64,000 bases of DNA from Thalassia testudinum. Lineage: Eukaryota; Streptophyta; Magnoliopsida; Alismatales; Hydrocharitaceae. Both the position numbers and the translations under genes were made by a program. The stretch spans positions 15,134,501 through 15,198,500 of the forward strand of contig JAZHRO010000024.1 of assembly GCA_037157565.1 (NCBI GenBank), in the 5' to 3' direction. Every line of letters begins with the position of its first letter. Position 1 is the first letter of the stretch. Below, one piece after another: positions 45,102 through 58,486 of this stretch. Below the pieces are notes generated by a model that was not told the DNA's origin, did not search any database, and saw only the letters and a list, made by a program, of their open reading frames with translations.

Positions 45102-46123
45102 AGGCGAAGGGCGCAGGAGGGCCGTCCGAGAAGGGCTGCTTGGATTGCGGCGCCGTCAAGACCCCACTCTGGAGGCTCGGGCCTTCTGGCCCCAAGGTTC
45201 GATGCTTTGCACCTATGTAACACAAAAAAGTAACACGACCAATTCTAGCTGCGGCGTTACCGACCACGAGAATTTTTAGTTGCACGACCAATGCACACAT
45301 ATTTTGGAGTAAAAAGATATAATTTAACCCCATTGCTTACAGTTGTTTCCATCCGGGCAGTGATGGCCAACTGTGATTTTCTTGCAGTCTTTGGTCGCTA
45401 AGGCTAGTTAAGAAATTGGTGAAACTGGTGTTTAACTCGGGTTTTTATTTATGTGTAAAATGTTGTTAAAATTGATAATAACGTGTGACATTAATTCTTG
45501 TGATGTTTATTTAAATTGATGTTAGTATTAGTTTCTTGAAAGTAAGGTTTAAGTATAGAGAAGGTACACAGTTAACATCAATTTACTAACATGGAATTAG
45601 TGTTAAGGATCTCTAAATTAGGGTTATGATCACGTAAGTTAATCCTTCAAATAAATTAGCCTTAAAATCCAAATAAAAATTGCTGCCACGGGCCTTTAAC
45701 CGTTGATAGTGTGGTAAAAGTCTTTTTATTGATATTGACACCTTGGGATTATAGAATTAGATCACACGTCCACCGTGTATGGTAAGTCTTTGCGGAAGGG
45801 TTTTTGGTCAAGTGGGTTGTCTTTGTTGTCATGGATATTGATACCTTTGTTGTGATGTTGAGACGCTGTGCAACGCGTGCGGGATAAGATACAGGAAGAT
45901 GAGAAGGAACATGGCCGGGAAGGCAGGGGACAACCCCGCTGCCGCGAGAGGAGGCGAAGCGGTGCGAATGGAGGCACTGAAGGAGAGGCAGCGGAGGAAG
46001 CAGGAAGGGCTGTGGATGCTGCTGCAGCAGAGCAGGAAGTTCACCCGGGTGTGCGGGGAGGACGAGGCGGAGGCGGCCGTCTCGCTCATGGCGATGTCCA
46101 GTGGACTCTTTGTGCATTCTTGA
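45092..46123 (+). CDS. B-class GATA zinc-finger transcription factor, two exons
   Basis: Exon 1 is 45092-45196, the intron 45197-45862 (GT-AG), exon 2 45863-46123; 121 residues. Nuclear DNA-binding factor family recognising GATA motifs. The finger runs CLDC (C16, C19), X18, then CNAC (C38, C41), split by the intron after GPSGPK; GIRYRKMRRN follows as the basic tail. The C-terminal ending DEAEAAVSLMAMSSGLFVHS resembles the LLM domain of small B-GATAs such as the Arabidopsis GATA15/16/17 group, with SLM in place of LLM. WRLGP replaces the usual WRGGP. The frame stays open upstream of ATG 45092 without another ATG, so an upstream coding exon cannot be excluded. Family members act in light and hormone control of greening and growth; that role is inferred here. 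Confidence 0.88.
45402..45661. mobile_element. Degenerate Tourist-like MITE in the GATA intron
   Basis: The right end TTAATCCTTCAAATAAATTA followed by GCC resembles the ends of the MITE at 43822-44183. The left end GGCTAGTTAAGAAATT is a weaker match. Flanking triplets are TAA and TTA, imperfect for a duplication. The left boundary is uncertain. Confidence 0.35.
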
Positions 46124-47078
46124 CTCCTTTCCACATTCTTATCGACCCGACTGCTCCAGCAAAGGAAGGAGGACTCAGACAGAAGAATAGGCAGCATATG
46201 CTAATCTAATCACATGGCACTCCTTAACAATGTTTACGTGCTGAAACTTGCAGATTTTCTGTTGTTCCGTCTAGTTTGATACACACTTGATGTCACATTG
46301 GGATGCTGTGCAGAGAGGAAGGAGAGGACTGAGGTTTTTATAAGTTATATAGATCTATGGTACAATTTAGTTGGACAATGTCTTGGTAGTATGTAAAATC
46401 AAATGGAAATGAAATGCAGTACGCCCTTTCATCCCCACGGGATTGAGGGCATGCCTCTGTTCTCTCGTGTGGTCACTCTGGTGTATGCCTATCTGTTAGT
46501 AATATGAAAATTAGGATTCCATTGGTTGGTATCATCGCCATTTTAACATCCTGATAATGGCAATCCAATAGACTACCATCTCATACCCTGCTTTACTGTC
46601 GTTGACGGCGTGGGAAGCGATGAAAACAGAAGATCCCCCAGACGGGGTATGGGCCTCAATAAAAAGAGTGTGTGTGTGTCCTTTTATAGGATATTAATCT
46701 TTTGTCTGTGCTCCTATAAACATTTGAAATATAAATGATCACCTGTGATGCTTGAGGGTCCCATCCCCCCTCACTGAACCCTAATATTTCTGTTCTAGGG
46801 ATATTCATATGAAGGTCATAGAGCCCTCGCAATAGATACAGAATGGGGTACTTCAAGGAAACGATACAGAGATGACTAATGAAATCTAAATGGCTATGAT
46901 TCTCTTCTTTACAAGGATTACAAAAAGAAAGGGGATTCTAATTCATGTACCATTGAACATTAGGACACAACATGCGACACGGTCTGTTGAGCTCGCGATT
47001 GAAACGGATCCCTTCATATTCCCAACGTTTCCATTGCTGCTACTTCTCACCTTGCTTACATCTGAATCTTTCCTTAGA
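46124..47078. other. Convergent intergenic region between GATA and TPX2-family genes
   Basis: The two genes are convergent, so both 3' UTRs should lie here. The 3' UTR of the GATA gene probably runs to about 46400. No other gene or repeat was recognised; a short TG run lies near 46670. Confidence 0.45.
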
Positions 47079-50000
47079 TTAGTATTTCCAAGTTCTGGGT
47101 TCAACTTTATCCTGCTTTAACTTTATCCTGCTTTTCGCATCCTTCTTACCGATCCTGCTGCTTGTTTCACTTGTATCAGTAATTTTATCACGCCTGGTTC
47201 TTCTTGTCTTGGTTGCAGTGGAGACCGGGGAGTGGGTCATACGTGATGGATTGAACTTGGCACGTGCTTTTGGAGTGTGTGATATTGCACCTCGTGGAGG
47301 TGTATTCGGGCTCGGCGTAGCTCTGCTTCCAGTGCTCCCTTTTGCAGGTTTTATGGATCTTACTGGGGTCTAAGTAAAAGACGACAAAATGAATCTGTAA
47401 ATCTGAGCTAAGAAGCATTTCCAGCAGTCCCTTGTTAGTCTAACTTAAAATGAGAAACTAACATACGTGAATGTACATAAGACAGAAAGGCGTGTTGCCA
47501 TTTGGTTTCATCGTAATATAACAGAATCATCTTCCTACTTGCTTCTAGGCCTTCGGGCAGGATTTCTTTGATAATCATCACATGGAAGATGATCCATCAA
47601 CGCATTTGGCCATCTGTTGTAAGGGTGATGTTGCAGGACATGTATGGAGATAGATATCACCGTAGAATTACAGAACGTTCATGGATCGGATGGTAGGATA
47701 ATGCTTTGCTGGGGTTTTGGGGTGCATAATTAAGCATGATGGTTTATTGGCTGGGGGGTAAGTCTCAGAGGTGTTTGGTTCCAGGCAACAAAAATTACCT
47801 ACAAACAATGGATCCCAAAATAGAACAAGACTGTTCTACAGAGTTACAGGTGGGTTTCCGATCTTAGTTTATAAATTGACTTAGCTATAGAGTTGATTTT
47901 AAGAAATGATTCTTAGAAATATGGTGTATAGAACTTCTTGACATGCATTTCACCTTACAGTTATTGGCTTCACTAATAAATAGTATGGCTTCCTTTATGC
48001 GTCCCATTTTATTGATGTATTTGATCATATTGGGATCTAATCGAGTTTTTGAGCCATAAATCAGATCCAATTAGATGGGCTCTAAGAGAATTTTTCGCCT
48101 ATACAGGATTGGACCATGGTGGAAATTTATGACCTGTAATCTTTGATGATAAACTTATGCTTCTTACTAGGAATGCTATTTCACATCCATGCCTCAAACC
48201 CTTTCTCATCATACTATTTCCATCTTATCTATAGGAGACGCTTCCATCACAAGCAAATTTATTCCACTTCCCTTATCATTCCCCCTCGGAAATAAGATCG
48301 CAAACATTTCAAAGTAACAAAGAAAGAAACATGCAAACATGTTTAACAATTGTTAATGTGAAATCCGATCATACAACCTGAAATTTTGTGCACCAGAAAG
48401 TCCCAATGTAAAAAGCTCAGGTTCATTTAAGCCAAAATCCCATTCAAGCCATCCACATTCCTAATTCTTATTGGATTTGAAATTTAAGGACTTTAACCCT
48501 ACTTACAATGAAGGTTAGAATCCTCAATTCATCTTAATGGAAGACATTCCTACTAAGAACTAATAACCCACCATATATGGATCATTGTACAACAGGGCAA
48601 TAACCTCTGATCGGCCTCAACAATACAAACTAGAAAGGTGATACAATCACCGGGATATATAAGAACCTCTAGATATACATGCATGGCAATACAAAAGCTT
48701 CTAATGGGAGAGGTGAGGCAACTTCTTATACCATGTTAATTTTCTGGTTAATAAAACAATCATAGCGAAGGCGTAACAAAACAATTCGTGCCAATAAGAT
48801 TTTTAGGAGCATTATTCAACGCAAATTAAAGCTACCGAGAACTAAAATAAAAATCTATACCTTGCACTGAGTGGAAGCTGTTGAAACGGGTTCACGATGA
48901 AAGGCAGACATGGGTGTGGCCTTGAAATTTAGACTGTTGGTGGAGGTGCTCATTTTAGCTGTAGCTCCCTGCATAGGATATTAAAGCCAATTTAAAGTGG
49001 AATCCACATCACATGTCTATTGCAAGAAAAAATACTAGCATGAATCGTTAATAAAATACTATAAAATCTTATTAAAATAAGATAAGAGTAAATAAAAATA
49101 CAAGGACAATGCATCATCAACGTATAGCAAAATTTGATTTGTTCTTCAGTTGATCAATGAAATGCCACCCCTTGTTTGACATTTCTGTCCTTCCTAGAGA
49201 AAAAGGTGCACTGAAATGGATAGCATGTGCTTTGATCTTCACAAGTTTTGATGATTTCATATAAGAAAACTTATAAAATGATTTGTAAGGAAAGCAAAAG
49301 ATAAGAATGGTTATCAAACGTGTTGTATCATTGAAGTGCTTAATACTTGCCAAAGATCATAATTCTTTCTTACAGTAATGGGCCATTATGTTATGGAAAT
49401 CAGTTGTGCTTCCGTGCTTTTCCCATGTTACAACTTTTGTGCCAATTCAATCTACCCCACTTTTGTATGGTATTCATTCTTGTTTGGCTCTTGGAATCAC
49501 AACCAGCAATGATGTATTAAACATAAGTCCACCTCTCACATCAAAAGGGGCATAACCAATCTCCACCTAATCTTTCACCAAATGCATGGGCTGTAAATTG
49601 CACTAAAATAAGTCAATTCACGAGTTCACGAGGAAGCCTATTCTCCCCAATAAAGAGGCGAAGAAACAAACAAAAGGGGCAGATCACAACTCAAGAAACA
49701 TATTATCCAAATCGCCCCAATCATTATACGCCTAAGGAGGCAACTACAATGTGATCAATTTTGGTACTTTTGGGGCAATCTCAAGCAAACCCAAAAAAGC
49801 CCCTTTCCAACAATGTTATCCCAAAACACTTGGTTGTCGATTTAATGTTGGAATACTCATACCAAAAGGAGAAAAACAAATGCACGTTCAGAAGAAAATA
49901 AAACTTACAAGTCTAGCCAATTTCAACTATCAATGTGTCTCCTTAGTAGATTGCAGCTTTGTCCCCCACGGGACAAACAAGGACTGGCTCCTCAAGTAAA

Positions 50001-52257
50001 ACCTTAAAATAGATTAGGACTTCTGAAGCTACCCAAACAATTGACTATCATTGAGACTCCTAAAATAATCTGATACACCTCATTCATATCCACACCTACC
50101 TCTGAAGAGAAACATTACTAGCAAAGGAATGAACATAAGCCATATGTGACCATATCTTGGTCGAACAAGTTGATGATTACTTACCTCTTTTTTCAATGCA
50201 CCTCTTTCACTAATTTCAGAATTGATGACTGCACGGCTTGCCTTCAACTCTGACTTTGATGAAGAGGTCGCCCAATTAGGCCTACAATAATTGGGTGACA
50301 AAAATAAGGTTAGTAAATGAACAAAAACCAAGTGAATTTATGGCATTAGGTACCTGCTTGGGGATTGTGAGGCTATAGTTGCTGTCCTCCCAGAGATGGT
50401 CTTCGGAATAATTGCAGCCCTTTGTGCCTTCAAATCATTTTCACTATTTGAAGAAAGATGGTTCAGTCGGAGAGAAAATGCACATAGGCTGGTTTCTGAA
50501 TTCAAAGGATGGACAAATGTACCTTTTTGTAAGTAAAGTCCTCGCCTTGAGATCCTTAGAACCCTGCATGATGATACCAAAAATTAGCACACTTTTCTTT
50601 ACATAGGAAATTAGCCACAAAATAAACAATCCGAACATATATATATAGAATTCTACAAACCATAAACATCAATGAGGAAACTGATTAAGTGCAATAATGG
50701 TACTCCAAGTAGTGAGGAATGAAAAAGTGAACTCAATGCATAAAGGAAGTATCCTCCAACCAAATTGTTCTGATACAGACACATTGCCATGTTTGAGTTC
50801 AGAATCTAGAAGAATAGTCAAGGAACTTGTATTACCTCAGATTTCATGAATCTGGAGATTGAAGGTGTAGCTGAAGATAATGGCGATTGCTTCTCTTGTT
50901 TTGTCTGGCGGGGACCATTCAGTCCAGGCTTCAATTGATTTCCCACCAATTTCTTTTCAGTTGAAGGGCTTTGCAGTGTCTTGCCATTTGATGGCTGAGG
51001 TTTTGCCTTTGATTTCACAGTTTTCTGTTCTGTAACTGGCTTCCCCTGCAAAAATAGTCCAAATGAGTACAATTAAGGGGAACTAGTGATAAAGGGTCAC
51101 AATATCCCACACTCGCGTAATGCAAATGGAAGAGCCACTAAAAATATAACCAATCTCCAAAAAATATACAGACAACATTCTACATAAAGATCTAGTCCCA
51201 CCTTGTTAGTAGCCTTTGGAGTAGCTGTCGGGCAAGGCAAATCACCAGTCTCATTCTGCAGATCAAAATTTCGAGCATCTTCTTTCCCATGGTGCTCCTC
51301 ATGTAAACTGTCCAGGGTTTCATGTTCTACAGATACTTGAGTATCAACTGTTATGCAAGAAGCATCATATTCTGACAATGCATGGTCCTGTTCTGCATAA
51401 TTCTCTATCAGGGTTTTGGATTCCAAGCCCTTCTCACCGCTGTGGATCATTTCCTCACATGGTGATCCAGAAGACAAGGCCACTTCCACTTCACCATCAT
51501 CACTCTCATGTGCAACAACTTCATCTGCAGCCACTGGATCGTCTTCACGAAGGGAAAAACCAACCCGCCCGTTCTCGTGATCCTTCAACTCGTTGCACTG
51601 CGCATCTTCCACACACCGGTTCTCACATACGTTCTCCATGAAATTTGCCCGATCCTCGCTCTCACCATCATTCCCCCGGCCCTCGCTCCCGCTCGAGCAA
51701 GAAGCCTGCCGGAAGAGACCCCTTTTTCTGAAATGGGCTTCGAAGTAAGCCTTCTTCTGGGTGACCGAGCCGGGGGTCGAGCACTTCTCCACCTCCTCTA
51801 GGTAGCGGTTGTGTGAGAACGAAGACCTCCGCTCCCACGACAACACCTCCGACTCGAACCTCCCAAACGAAATCGACCCCGTCGGTAGGTACTCCGCCTG
51901 CCAAAAATCCACACACACAAAAAGGGAAAATCCTCATGATCTAGTTCCGAAAATTAAAAAAATTCCATCTTGTTACAACACAACAACAAGAAATCCCATT
52001 TCGATCAAAGTATACAACAAGCTACCAAAAAAAATCCAAACAAAAAAAGGAAACACATGATCCAATTCGGAAAATTCAGAAAAAAAAAAAAAATCCCATC
52101 TTTTTCTAACCGAACAACAAGAACAGCCATTTCGACCGAAAAGTAAAAAAGAAAAGAACAACCAAACTACCACTTCAGAAGGCAAAAAAAAAGGGGGCCT
52201 TTTTCAGTATTAGGAGCTCACCTGGAGGCCGACGTGGTCCTCGACTTCCCCGGCCAT
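47079..52257 (-). CDS. TPX2 / WVD2-like microtubule-associated protein, eight coding exons
   Basis: Coding exons in order on the minus strand: 52257-52222, 51897-51202, 51045-50836, 50563-50523, 50443-50354, 50281-50185, 48968-48861 and 47369-47079. All introns are GT-AG, phases agree, and the product is 522 residues. It starts MAGEVEDHVGLQ; SISFGRFESEVLSWERRSS, FSHNRYLEEVEK and PGSVTQKKAYFEAHF follow, the hallmark N-terminus of the plant WVD2-like 7/MDP40-type TPX2 proteins, which bind and organise microtubules. A long acidic region (residues about 75-240) and Lys/Ser-rich exons 3-6 follow. Exon 7 carries NSLNFKATPMSAFHREP, matching the end of the TPX2 domain (KATPMPSFY). The basic, Ser/Pro-rich tail ends EPRTWKY. 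The helical KLEEK-type segment normally preceding KATPM was not found in the 1.2-kb intron 50184-48969. Gene function is inferred from the family. Confidence 0.9.
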
Positions 52258-53875
52258 CTCCACCGGACACCTCAAAGCATCACACACTCCACTCTCCACC
52301 TGTCGAACACGCGAAATCCATCAGTTTCGCACGCGCGGATCCACCAGATTCCCCTCCAAAACCTCAACGCCACAACCAGAAGGAATCGAACTCAACCTAA
52401 CGAATCCAGAGGTCGCAAGCGCTATATACCGAAATGCCGACGAGCTCGAGTCCCCCGATCCGCCGGGAAAGCCTCGAATCTCCAACCCCTCCGCCGCGGG
52501 ATTCCACCGATCCCGATACCGTGAAGCTCAAATCGAAGCGCAGAGGTTGATCTCCTCAAATCCGCGGGCAGTTGGAGCTTTCCGGGGGCCCCGGATCGAG
52601 GCGATCGCCTCCGGATCGACTTCTTCTCGGAGCGCGTGCGAGTTGGCGAGAGAGAGAAGGGGGGTGGGGGGTGGAAGAAGTGGAGTGCGTTCTCAGCGCC
52701 TCGGTGGGTGTGTGTGCGTGTGTTTGGTTTGTCAATCGTTACCCTCATCCCGCCCGGCGTAACGGCTTCTAACGGCGTTTGGGGGTTGGCGGGGACCGTC
52801 AGGGGGTGAAACGGAACGGGGAAAAGGGTTGGGACGGACGTGGCGGTGGTTCTTGGTCTGGACGTGGGGAGGAGGAAGGTGGTGGTGACACGTAGACACA
52901 TACCCTGACGCAAATCGGGTGAGCGTGAGGCCCTGGAATTTTGAGATGGGTTTGACTTCACTCCTAAAATGAATGCCAAGGTTTTGGGTGGTGAAGGGTT
53001 GTTCCCTTGGTCAACTGATGCTTCTCCAAACGAGATTTTCATCTAAATTTAACATAAAAAAAAGTCTTATCGAAGTTCAAGAAAAGTTATAAAGACCTTT
53101 GCAATAAAATGGCATAATGAAAAAAAATTTAATAATTAAAGATTCATCCTATTGATAAAAATTAGACGGATTCAACCCTAATTATGACATGGTTAGGCTA
53201 ATAGATCCATACTCTAACTTGGTAAGTCGGATTGAGCAGATAGTCGGAAAGCCAAACACTTAAATCGGCTTAGAAGGTAGATAGATAATCGGGCACTCAA
53301 GACAATTATGAAATTAGGTAAACAAACGGATGGCCATACTTGGTAAATTCTTACTGGATAGTGGTTATACTGTCCATTACTCCACCATTATGACCCCCAA
53401 CGAAAATGGATAAAGTTGATAAAAGTGCATGAGGTGGAGATAATCATTACAAGACTTTAGAAACCTTGGAGTATGGTTAATGACTACGTTACTAGGGATT
53501 TCTACCATATAAAGGAATCACAACTTTGAGACATGTGAAAGGGAGGAGAGGGAGAAAGAGCATTCTTGTATGCTTCATTTTCTTTCTTCTCATAGTGCAA
53601 AATTTCTAGGGTTTACATCCCCTCTACAGATGCACACCTTTAGAAAGGTGGAGCTAAGTAACCAAACTCATTGTTCCATTGTGTGATTATTTGTCCAATA
53701 CCTTATGTGGACGGATTCTTTTTCTACCTATAAATCAAGTAGGGTTAAGAAAGAAGAGCTTCAATTAATCATATGGTATGAGTTCGTTCTTCTAAGAAGT
53801 GAAGATTTTGTAGCTCCACTAGGCAAGATGGGTTGGTTGGTTGGTTGGAGACTGAGAGAGGAGAGGGGTTTAACC
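52258..53875 (-). promoter_or_regulatory. 5' UTR and promoter region of the TPX2-family gene, then intergenic DNA
   Basis: GC-rich DNA upstream of the start codon (52258 to about 52900) fits a 5' UTR with a CpG-rich promoter; a possible leader-intron donor CAG/GTGGAG lies near 52302. Long frames there on both strands look like composition effects. The rest to 53875 is AT-rich without a recognised feature. Confidence 0.45.
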
Positions 53876-54431
53876 TAGGGATGTCAATGGGGTGAGCTTG
53901 GGTCAGGTTTTGGTGATATCAAGCCTGTCTCTATTTAAAAACCCATTTCCCATATCTACCTCATTTACTTAGTGGTGAAAAACTACCCAATGCCCATTTA
54001 TCCATCATAGACTCGTTTACTTGACGAGTATAAAATTAACATGTTATCTCATATGCCTATCCGTACGTAGTTAAGAGGTCTTAGTCAAAGTTTATCTAAG
54101 AATTATTTAATACATATCAATAAGCAACTAAAGGAAGGTATACTTACATGTTATAAAAGAGACACATTTCTTAAATTAGGCAAATGATTCATTGTTTTAG
54201 AGATAGTTAAGAAGTGGATAGAAGTTACTTTTGAAAGGAAATCTTGCTACACACAAAATCCAACAAAACAAAAGCACTACAACTAATTAAGTATCCCAAA
54301 CGCGCAAATCTAATAAGGGATTGTTTACTGAACTCGAACCTGCCTATTTATAAAATAGGTGGGTGAAACCCTCCCCAATTCGGTTGGGTTAGGTCAAATC
54401 TCCAGTGGGAATTACCGTATTGACATCCCTA
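53876..54431. mobile_element. hAT-type MITE
   Basis: Inverted ends TAGGGATGTCAAT and ATTGACATCCCTA enclose 556 bp. Flanking 8-mers GTTTAACC (53868-53875) and GTTTAACT (54432-54439) match at 7 of 8 positions, as expected for a hAT target duplication. No transposase is encoded. These ends are common in plant hAT-related non-autonomous elements. Confidence 0.85.
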
Positions 54432-54439
54432 GTTTAACT

Positions 54440-56749
54440 TCAAAATGCACTAAGTAGGAGGAAGTCAATACAAGCCCGTAAATTATATCCTACTCCCTTG
54501 GGTAAAAATGAGTAATGTGTTAGCTCTAATGATCTAGGGACTAGAAACCTTGCCTTCTCTTCAATATGGCAGAAAGATACAAAGTAGATCATAAGATTGA
54601 GACATCATCTTGCCCTTAAGAAGGGGATGATTGGCTAGGATGCCTAAACTATATTTGACAGGAGCACATTGGTGTTGATGAGATGGCGGAGGAAGCGAAG
54701 GAATCCTTTTCTAAAACAGCCAAAATCTACTTTGGTGCAACTTGGTCCAACTTGACCCAACTCGACAGGTAGGATCTCATGCTCCTTGTTGGTTAGCTTA
54801 ATAGTGCATGGTCAGATTTCATGATTAAACCACCTTCCTTTTCATTCTCCATAACACCTTGCCACTCAACAACTACATTCTAAAGTTGAAGAACAAAGCA
54901 AAGATGCCAATCTTGATGACATGGAATGGGAAGGGGGGCAACAGGTGAAGAGCCAATCACATCATTGGGCAAGAAGGGAGGTGAAGCAAAAAAAAATACA
55001 AATTGTAAAAATTAGATTGGATTGTGAGTTAGATCTCAACCTTATTTAACCCAACTCCAATGCAGTCATACAACGGTGATATTTGTTATTATTTGTCACC
55101 CTTTCTTATGAGTGTAGTTGATGTAGAATGAGGGCATGTGAAATGTTGAGCTGAGTGGCCTTGCTAGGGTGTTCATGAGCTAGTGGTGATTGTGGGGGCA
55201 GCCTATGGCCATAATAATGTGGCCCACCCCTCTTATTCATAAAAAGAAGAATTAGCCTCTTTGACTTAAAAGGTGGAATGAACTTGTCAGAAATTGATGG
55301 CCTTAGTATGGGTCTTTTTCAAAATTGAAAACTGTTATAATTGCAATCCAGAACACCGATACTCCAAGAAGAGGTCCTATTTATTGAACATGTGTCACAC
55401 ATTATCAGATATTTTAGAACAAACATAGATCTGATTAGAAGTGCTGGATTATTTTTGTAAAGAATGGCAAAATAACATACCTGCTGTTCCAATATTGCAG
55501 AAAAAAAAAAAAAACTTGGAACTTAATTATTCAATTCAAAGGTAATATTACTCTCTTACGTCAATTATAATATATCTTATATGGTAATTTAATTTTAATC
55601 TCTTGCAAAATCGAAAGTTGGTGGGAAGCTTGTTAAAGCAAATTAAAGAAGGACCTTCTCAAATATCAACAAAGTTACAGTGCCCTAAGCACCATTAAAA
55701 ATTGTGTGAATTCATTGCTTGCTTAAAATCACTTAAAAAAAAAAAAAGGTTTTTTAAATATTGAAAATGTAACAGCTACGTATCTTATATTGACCTGATT
55801 TCCAACATACCACGGATCAAATAATCCTTAATTTATCAATATAGCTAGATCTCAAAAATGTTATATTAGAATTCTCAAAATCCCAAGTGTATCGCACTAA
55901 AATTGCCTTCTTGTCTTGCACTCCCAAACGAGGTTAAATGTTGGATAAACGTGGCACCATGCATCTAAGAAATGACAAGTTAATGATGCATTGTCCTAAA
56001 TGGAGGCATTTTCTAGCTTCCAGAGAAGGACGTGGGTCACAGCATCGGCAATGTGATGTGCCCTTGGCCTTTGGACCTGTGAGGATTCCTCCCTTGAGAA
56101 GGACGTGCCTTCCACAGGAGTGCACATGACTCGCTGCAAACCATTGGGCACCTCTGTGGCTTTGCTCTTACTTTAGGACTTCCCAATGGTCCCTTGTACC
56201 TCTGGACCCTTTCTCTATCCTCCTTTTCTTTATACCTTGCTATCCAACAAAGGAATTGTTTGATGTCAAGAGAAATGGAGAGGGAGCCATAGAGTCGACA
56301 ATCTCATGCAAGTTAAAAGATAAGGGAAATTTGTGTGGGCATTGTAATATGGAGGAGGTGTATAGGGTGTGAGAAATGGCTTTTAAGTACTTTGTGGCGG
56401 TAGAGGAAAATTCACCATGAGTTCTCCCTCCAATTTACCTACCTTGAATGGTGTCACATCATTAGGTTTAGGTTGGCAATTGGAATGGCAAACAAAAGGT
56501 GGGGATTATCCCTATTTGAAAGTTGGATTATCCCAATTTGGATAAGGCCACTTAACTCATATTAACCCATCCTAGGGATGAGATCGTATAAGCTAACATG
56601 GGTTATAGCATTGTGGATTCCTCTCTTGCAACATGTCCGACCATAGGATAGAGCATTGGCTTAACCATCTATGTATCAAACAATTGTACCCAATAGGCCA
56701 ACCCTTCTACATTCCAAATGGAAATGTAGGTTAACCCAATTGCACAAAA
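54440..56749. other. Intergenic region, no supported gene
   Basis: AT-rich with A-runs near 55500 and 55738. Short peptides near 54680 (MAEEAKESFSKTAKIYFGAT) and 55340 (YNCNPEHRYSKK) are reminiscent of decayed copia gag pieces, but too short to assign. The overlapping 63-codon frames at 55934-56129 show no domain. Confidence 0.35.
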
Positions 56750-56754
56750 GTTAC

Positions 56755-58481
56755 TGTAGGAAAATGGAAAACCTATCAGGAGGGGGTGACGTAATAAAAT
56801 GCAGAAATAAAATATAAACAATCTTACAAAAAATCAATCACACAAAGTACACAATAATTTATAGGTGGAAACTCAAACCGGGTGAAAACCACCACCTAAC
56901 TCTCTTGAGTTAGGATTTTCCGATCAACCAAGTTGATCAAATCTACTAACCGAATCACTTAAACGAGGGTGATTCAACCTCAATTACAACCACGCTACTT
57001 TATACGAGAGTAGCGTACCTCAAACCACTTCTCTTCACAAGAAGGATTTTGTCTCACGAAGGAGACGGGAATTCACAAACGAATACCCAACCAAATAACA
57101 AAATAACAAATATCCTATAAAGCCAACAAAGTAATTTTTAACCTAAGCTTCTATAGGAATTAAGATGCTTCCCTTTGCAAGGAGTGCGTCGACGACGCGG
57201 ATGTGTGAACGACGGGGCAACGTCGCTCTCGTGAACTACGGCGGGAGAGCGGATGCGCAAATGCTTGATGCTCTCTAGATGAATAATTAGAGCTTGGAGA
57301 GCAAAAGCTTTTCTTCTTAGGATCAAGAGACACAAAATGATTTGAAAGTGTATTACAAAGTGTGTGTGTGTGTAAGAGGTTCCCCTCTATTTATAGAGGC
57401 CTTAGGAAGGCTTTGGAAGACTTAGGAAAGCTTCCATAGCCGTTGGGTGCAAAGTCCAAGAGAATCAGGCCGAAATTAGGAACAATGATTTCACTGACAG
57501 GCTTATCAGACGTCTGATCCTGGCATTAGACGTCTGGAAGATCACTTTATGACGTCTGAGAACAACATCAGACGTCTGAGAACAACATCAGACGTCTGAT
57601 TTTAGGCGGGTTTCTTCCTGACTTGAATCAGATCTAAACAGAGTTCTAGTGCAAGTCCATCAGACAACATACAGGACGTCTGGCACTATGTCTGGACGTC
57701 TGGAAACCTACTTCTTTGTGGGAATGGATTTCCAAGAGAGTGCAACGGCTAGAAAATCTCTGAGAAGAGATTTTGGGTCAGCCGAGGCAAAACGGTCATT
57801 TATCAGACGTCTGGAAAGGCCTAAGGACGTCTGATAAGGCTCTAACGGTCATATTCTTGAGTGTTTGCTAAGTCAACCAATGGTCCACTAATTAGACGTC
57901 TGGCAAAGTCATCAGACGTCTTCTAAGACGTCTGGTCTAAGGTCTGGACGCCTGATTTCATCAGACAGAGCTAACTAAGTCCAGGCTAAATGTTATCAGA
58001 CGTCTGAATCAACAGTCAGAGACGTCTTAAAACATATTATCAGACGTCTGATTTTGGAGTTAGACGTCTGGAACGGCTGTTTGAACCCTATATTGGTTTT
58101 CTAAGTTCTCTACAGAAAACCTAAGTGTCCTAGGGTTGTGCAGGTGTTCCTAGGACTACTATTAGGGTACTTTGAGGCTCTTTAACATGAATCTAAGTTA
58201 CAAAAATAAAGAGCAACAAAAAAAATGAAAAATACAACGAGTACAAGAGAAGGAAATCTATCATATTCTTCATCTCCTTCCTTCTTCAATATATCTCTCC
58301 TTGCGAATCTCTTCTGTTCTCCATCAAGCTCCTCCAATCCATCATGGATGCGAGCTCGAACTCCGTCTAATCATGTCTCCATTTGCAATTTGCCTGAAAT
58401 CTAAGACTTCAAGTGCAAATGTTAAATGACACGTGTTTTGTTATCATCAAAACAAATGATCGTGGTGCTCTAGCACCAACA
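56755..58481 (-). mobile_element. Solo LTR D2 (Ty1/copia, SIRE/Maximus-like)
   Basis: A 1727-bp second copy of D1 in the same orientation, with the perfect duplication GTTAC (56750-56754 and 58482-58486). Minus-strand TATAAATAG lies at 57395-57387. It keeps the GACGTC pair array with small changes. The two copies diverge clearly, so both are old recombination products of separate insertions. Confidence 0.85.
57509..58068. repeat. Paired GACGTC array in D2
   Basis: Pairs start at 57509/57529, 57551/57571 (plus a third site at 57591), 57675/57695, 57806/57826, 57895/57915, 57927/57947 and 58043/58063, all 20 bp apart. One pair, 57999/58021, is 22 bp apart because GA is duplicated next to the second site. 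The site at 57947 is GACGCC. Confidence 0.9.
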
Positions 58482-58486
58482 GTTAC

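Noticed and set aside
52422..53042. 206-codon frame on the minus strand upstream of the TPX2-family gene
   Set aside because: Lies in the GC-rich 5' UTR/promoter region, with no domain and no splice link in frame with the start codon at 52257.
57359..57373. TG microsatellite near 57360 as a regulatory repeat
   Set aside because: Short and variable between D1 and D2; ordinary slippage.
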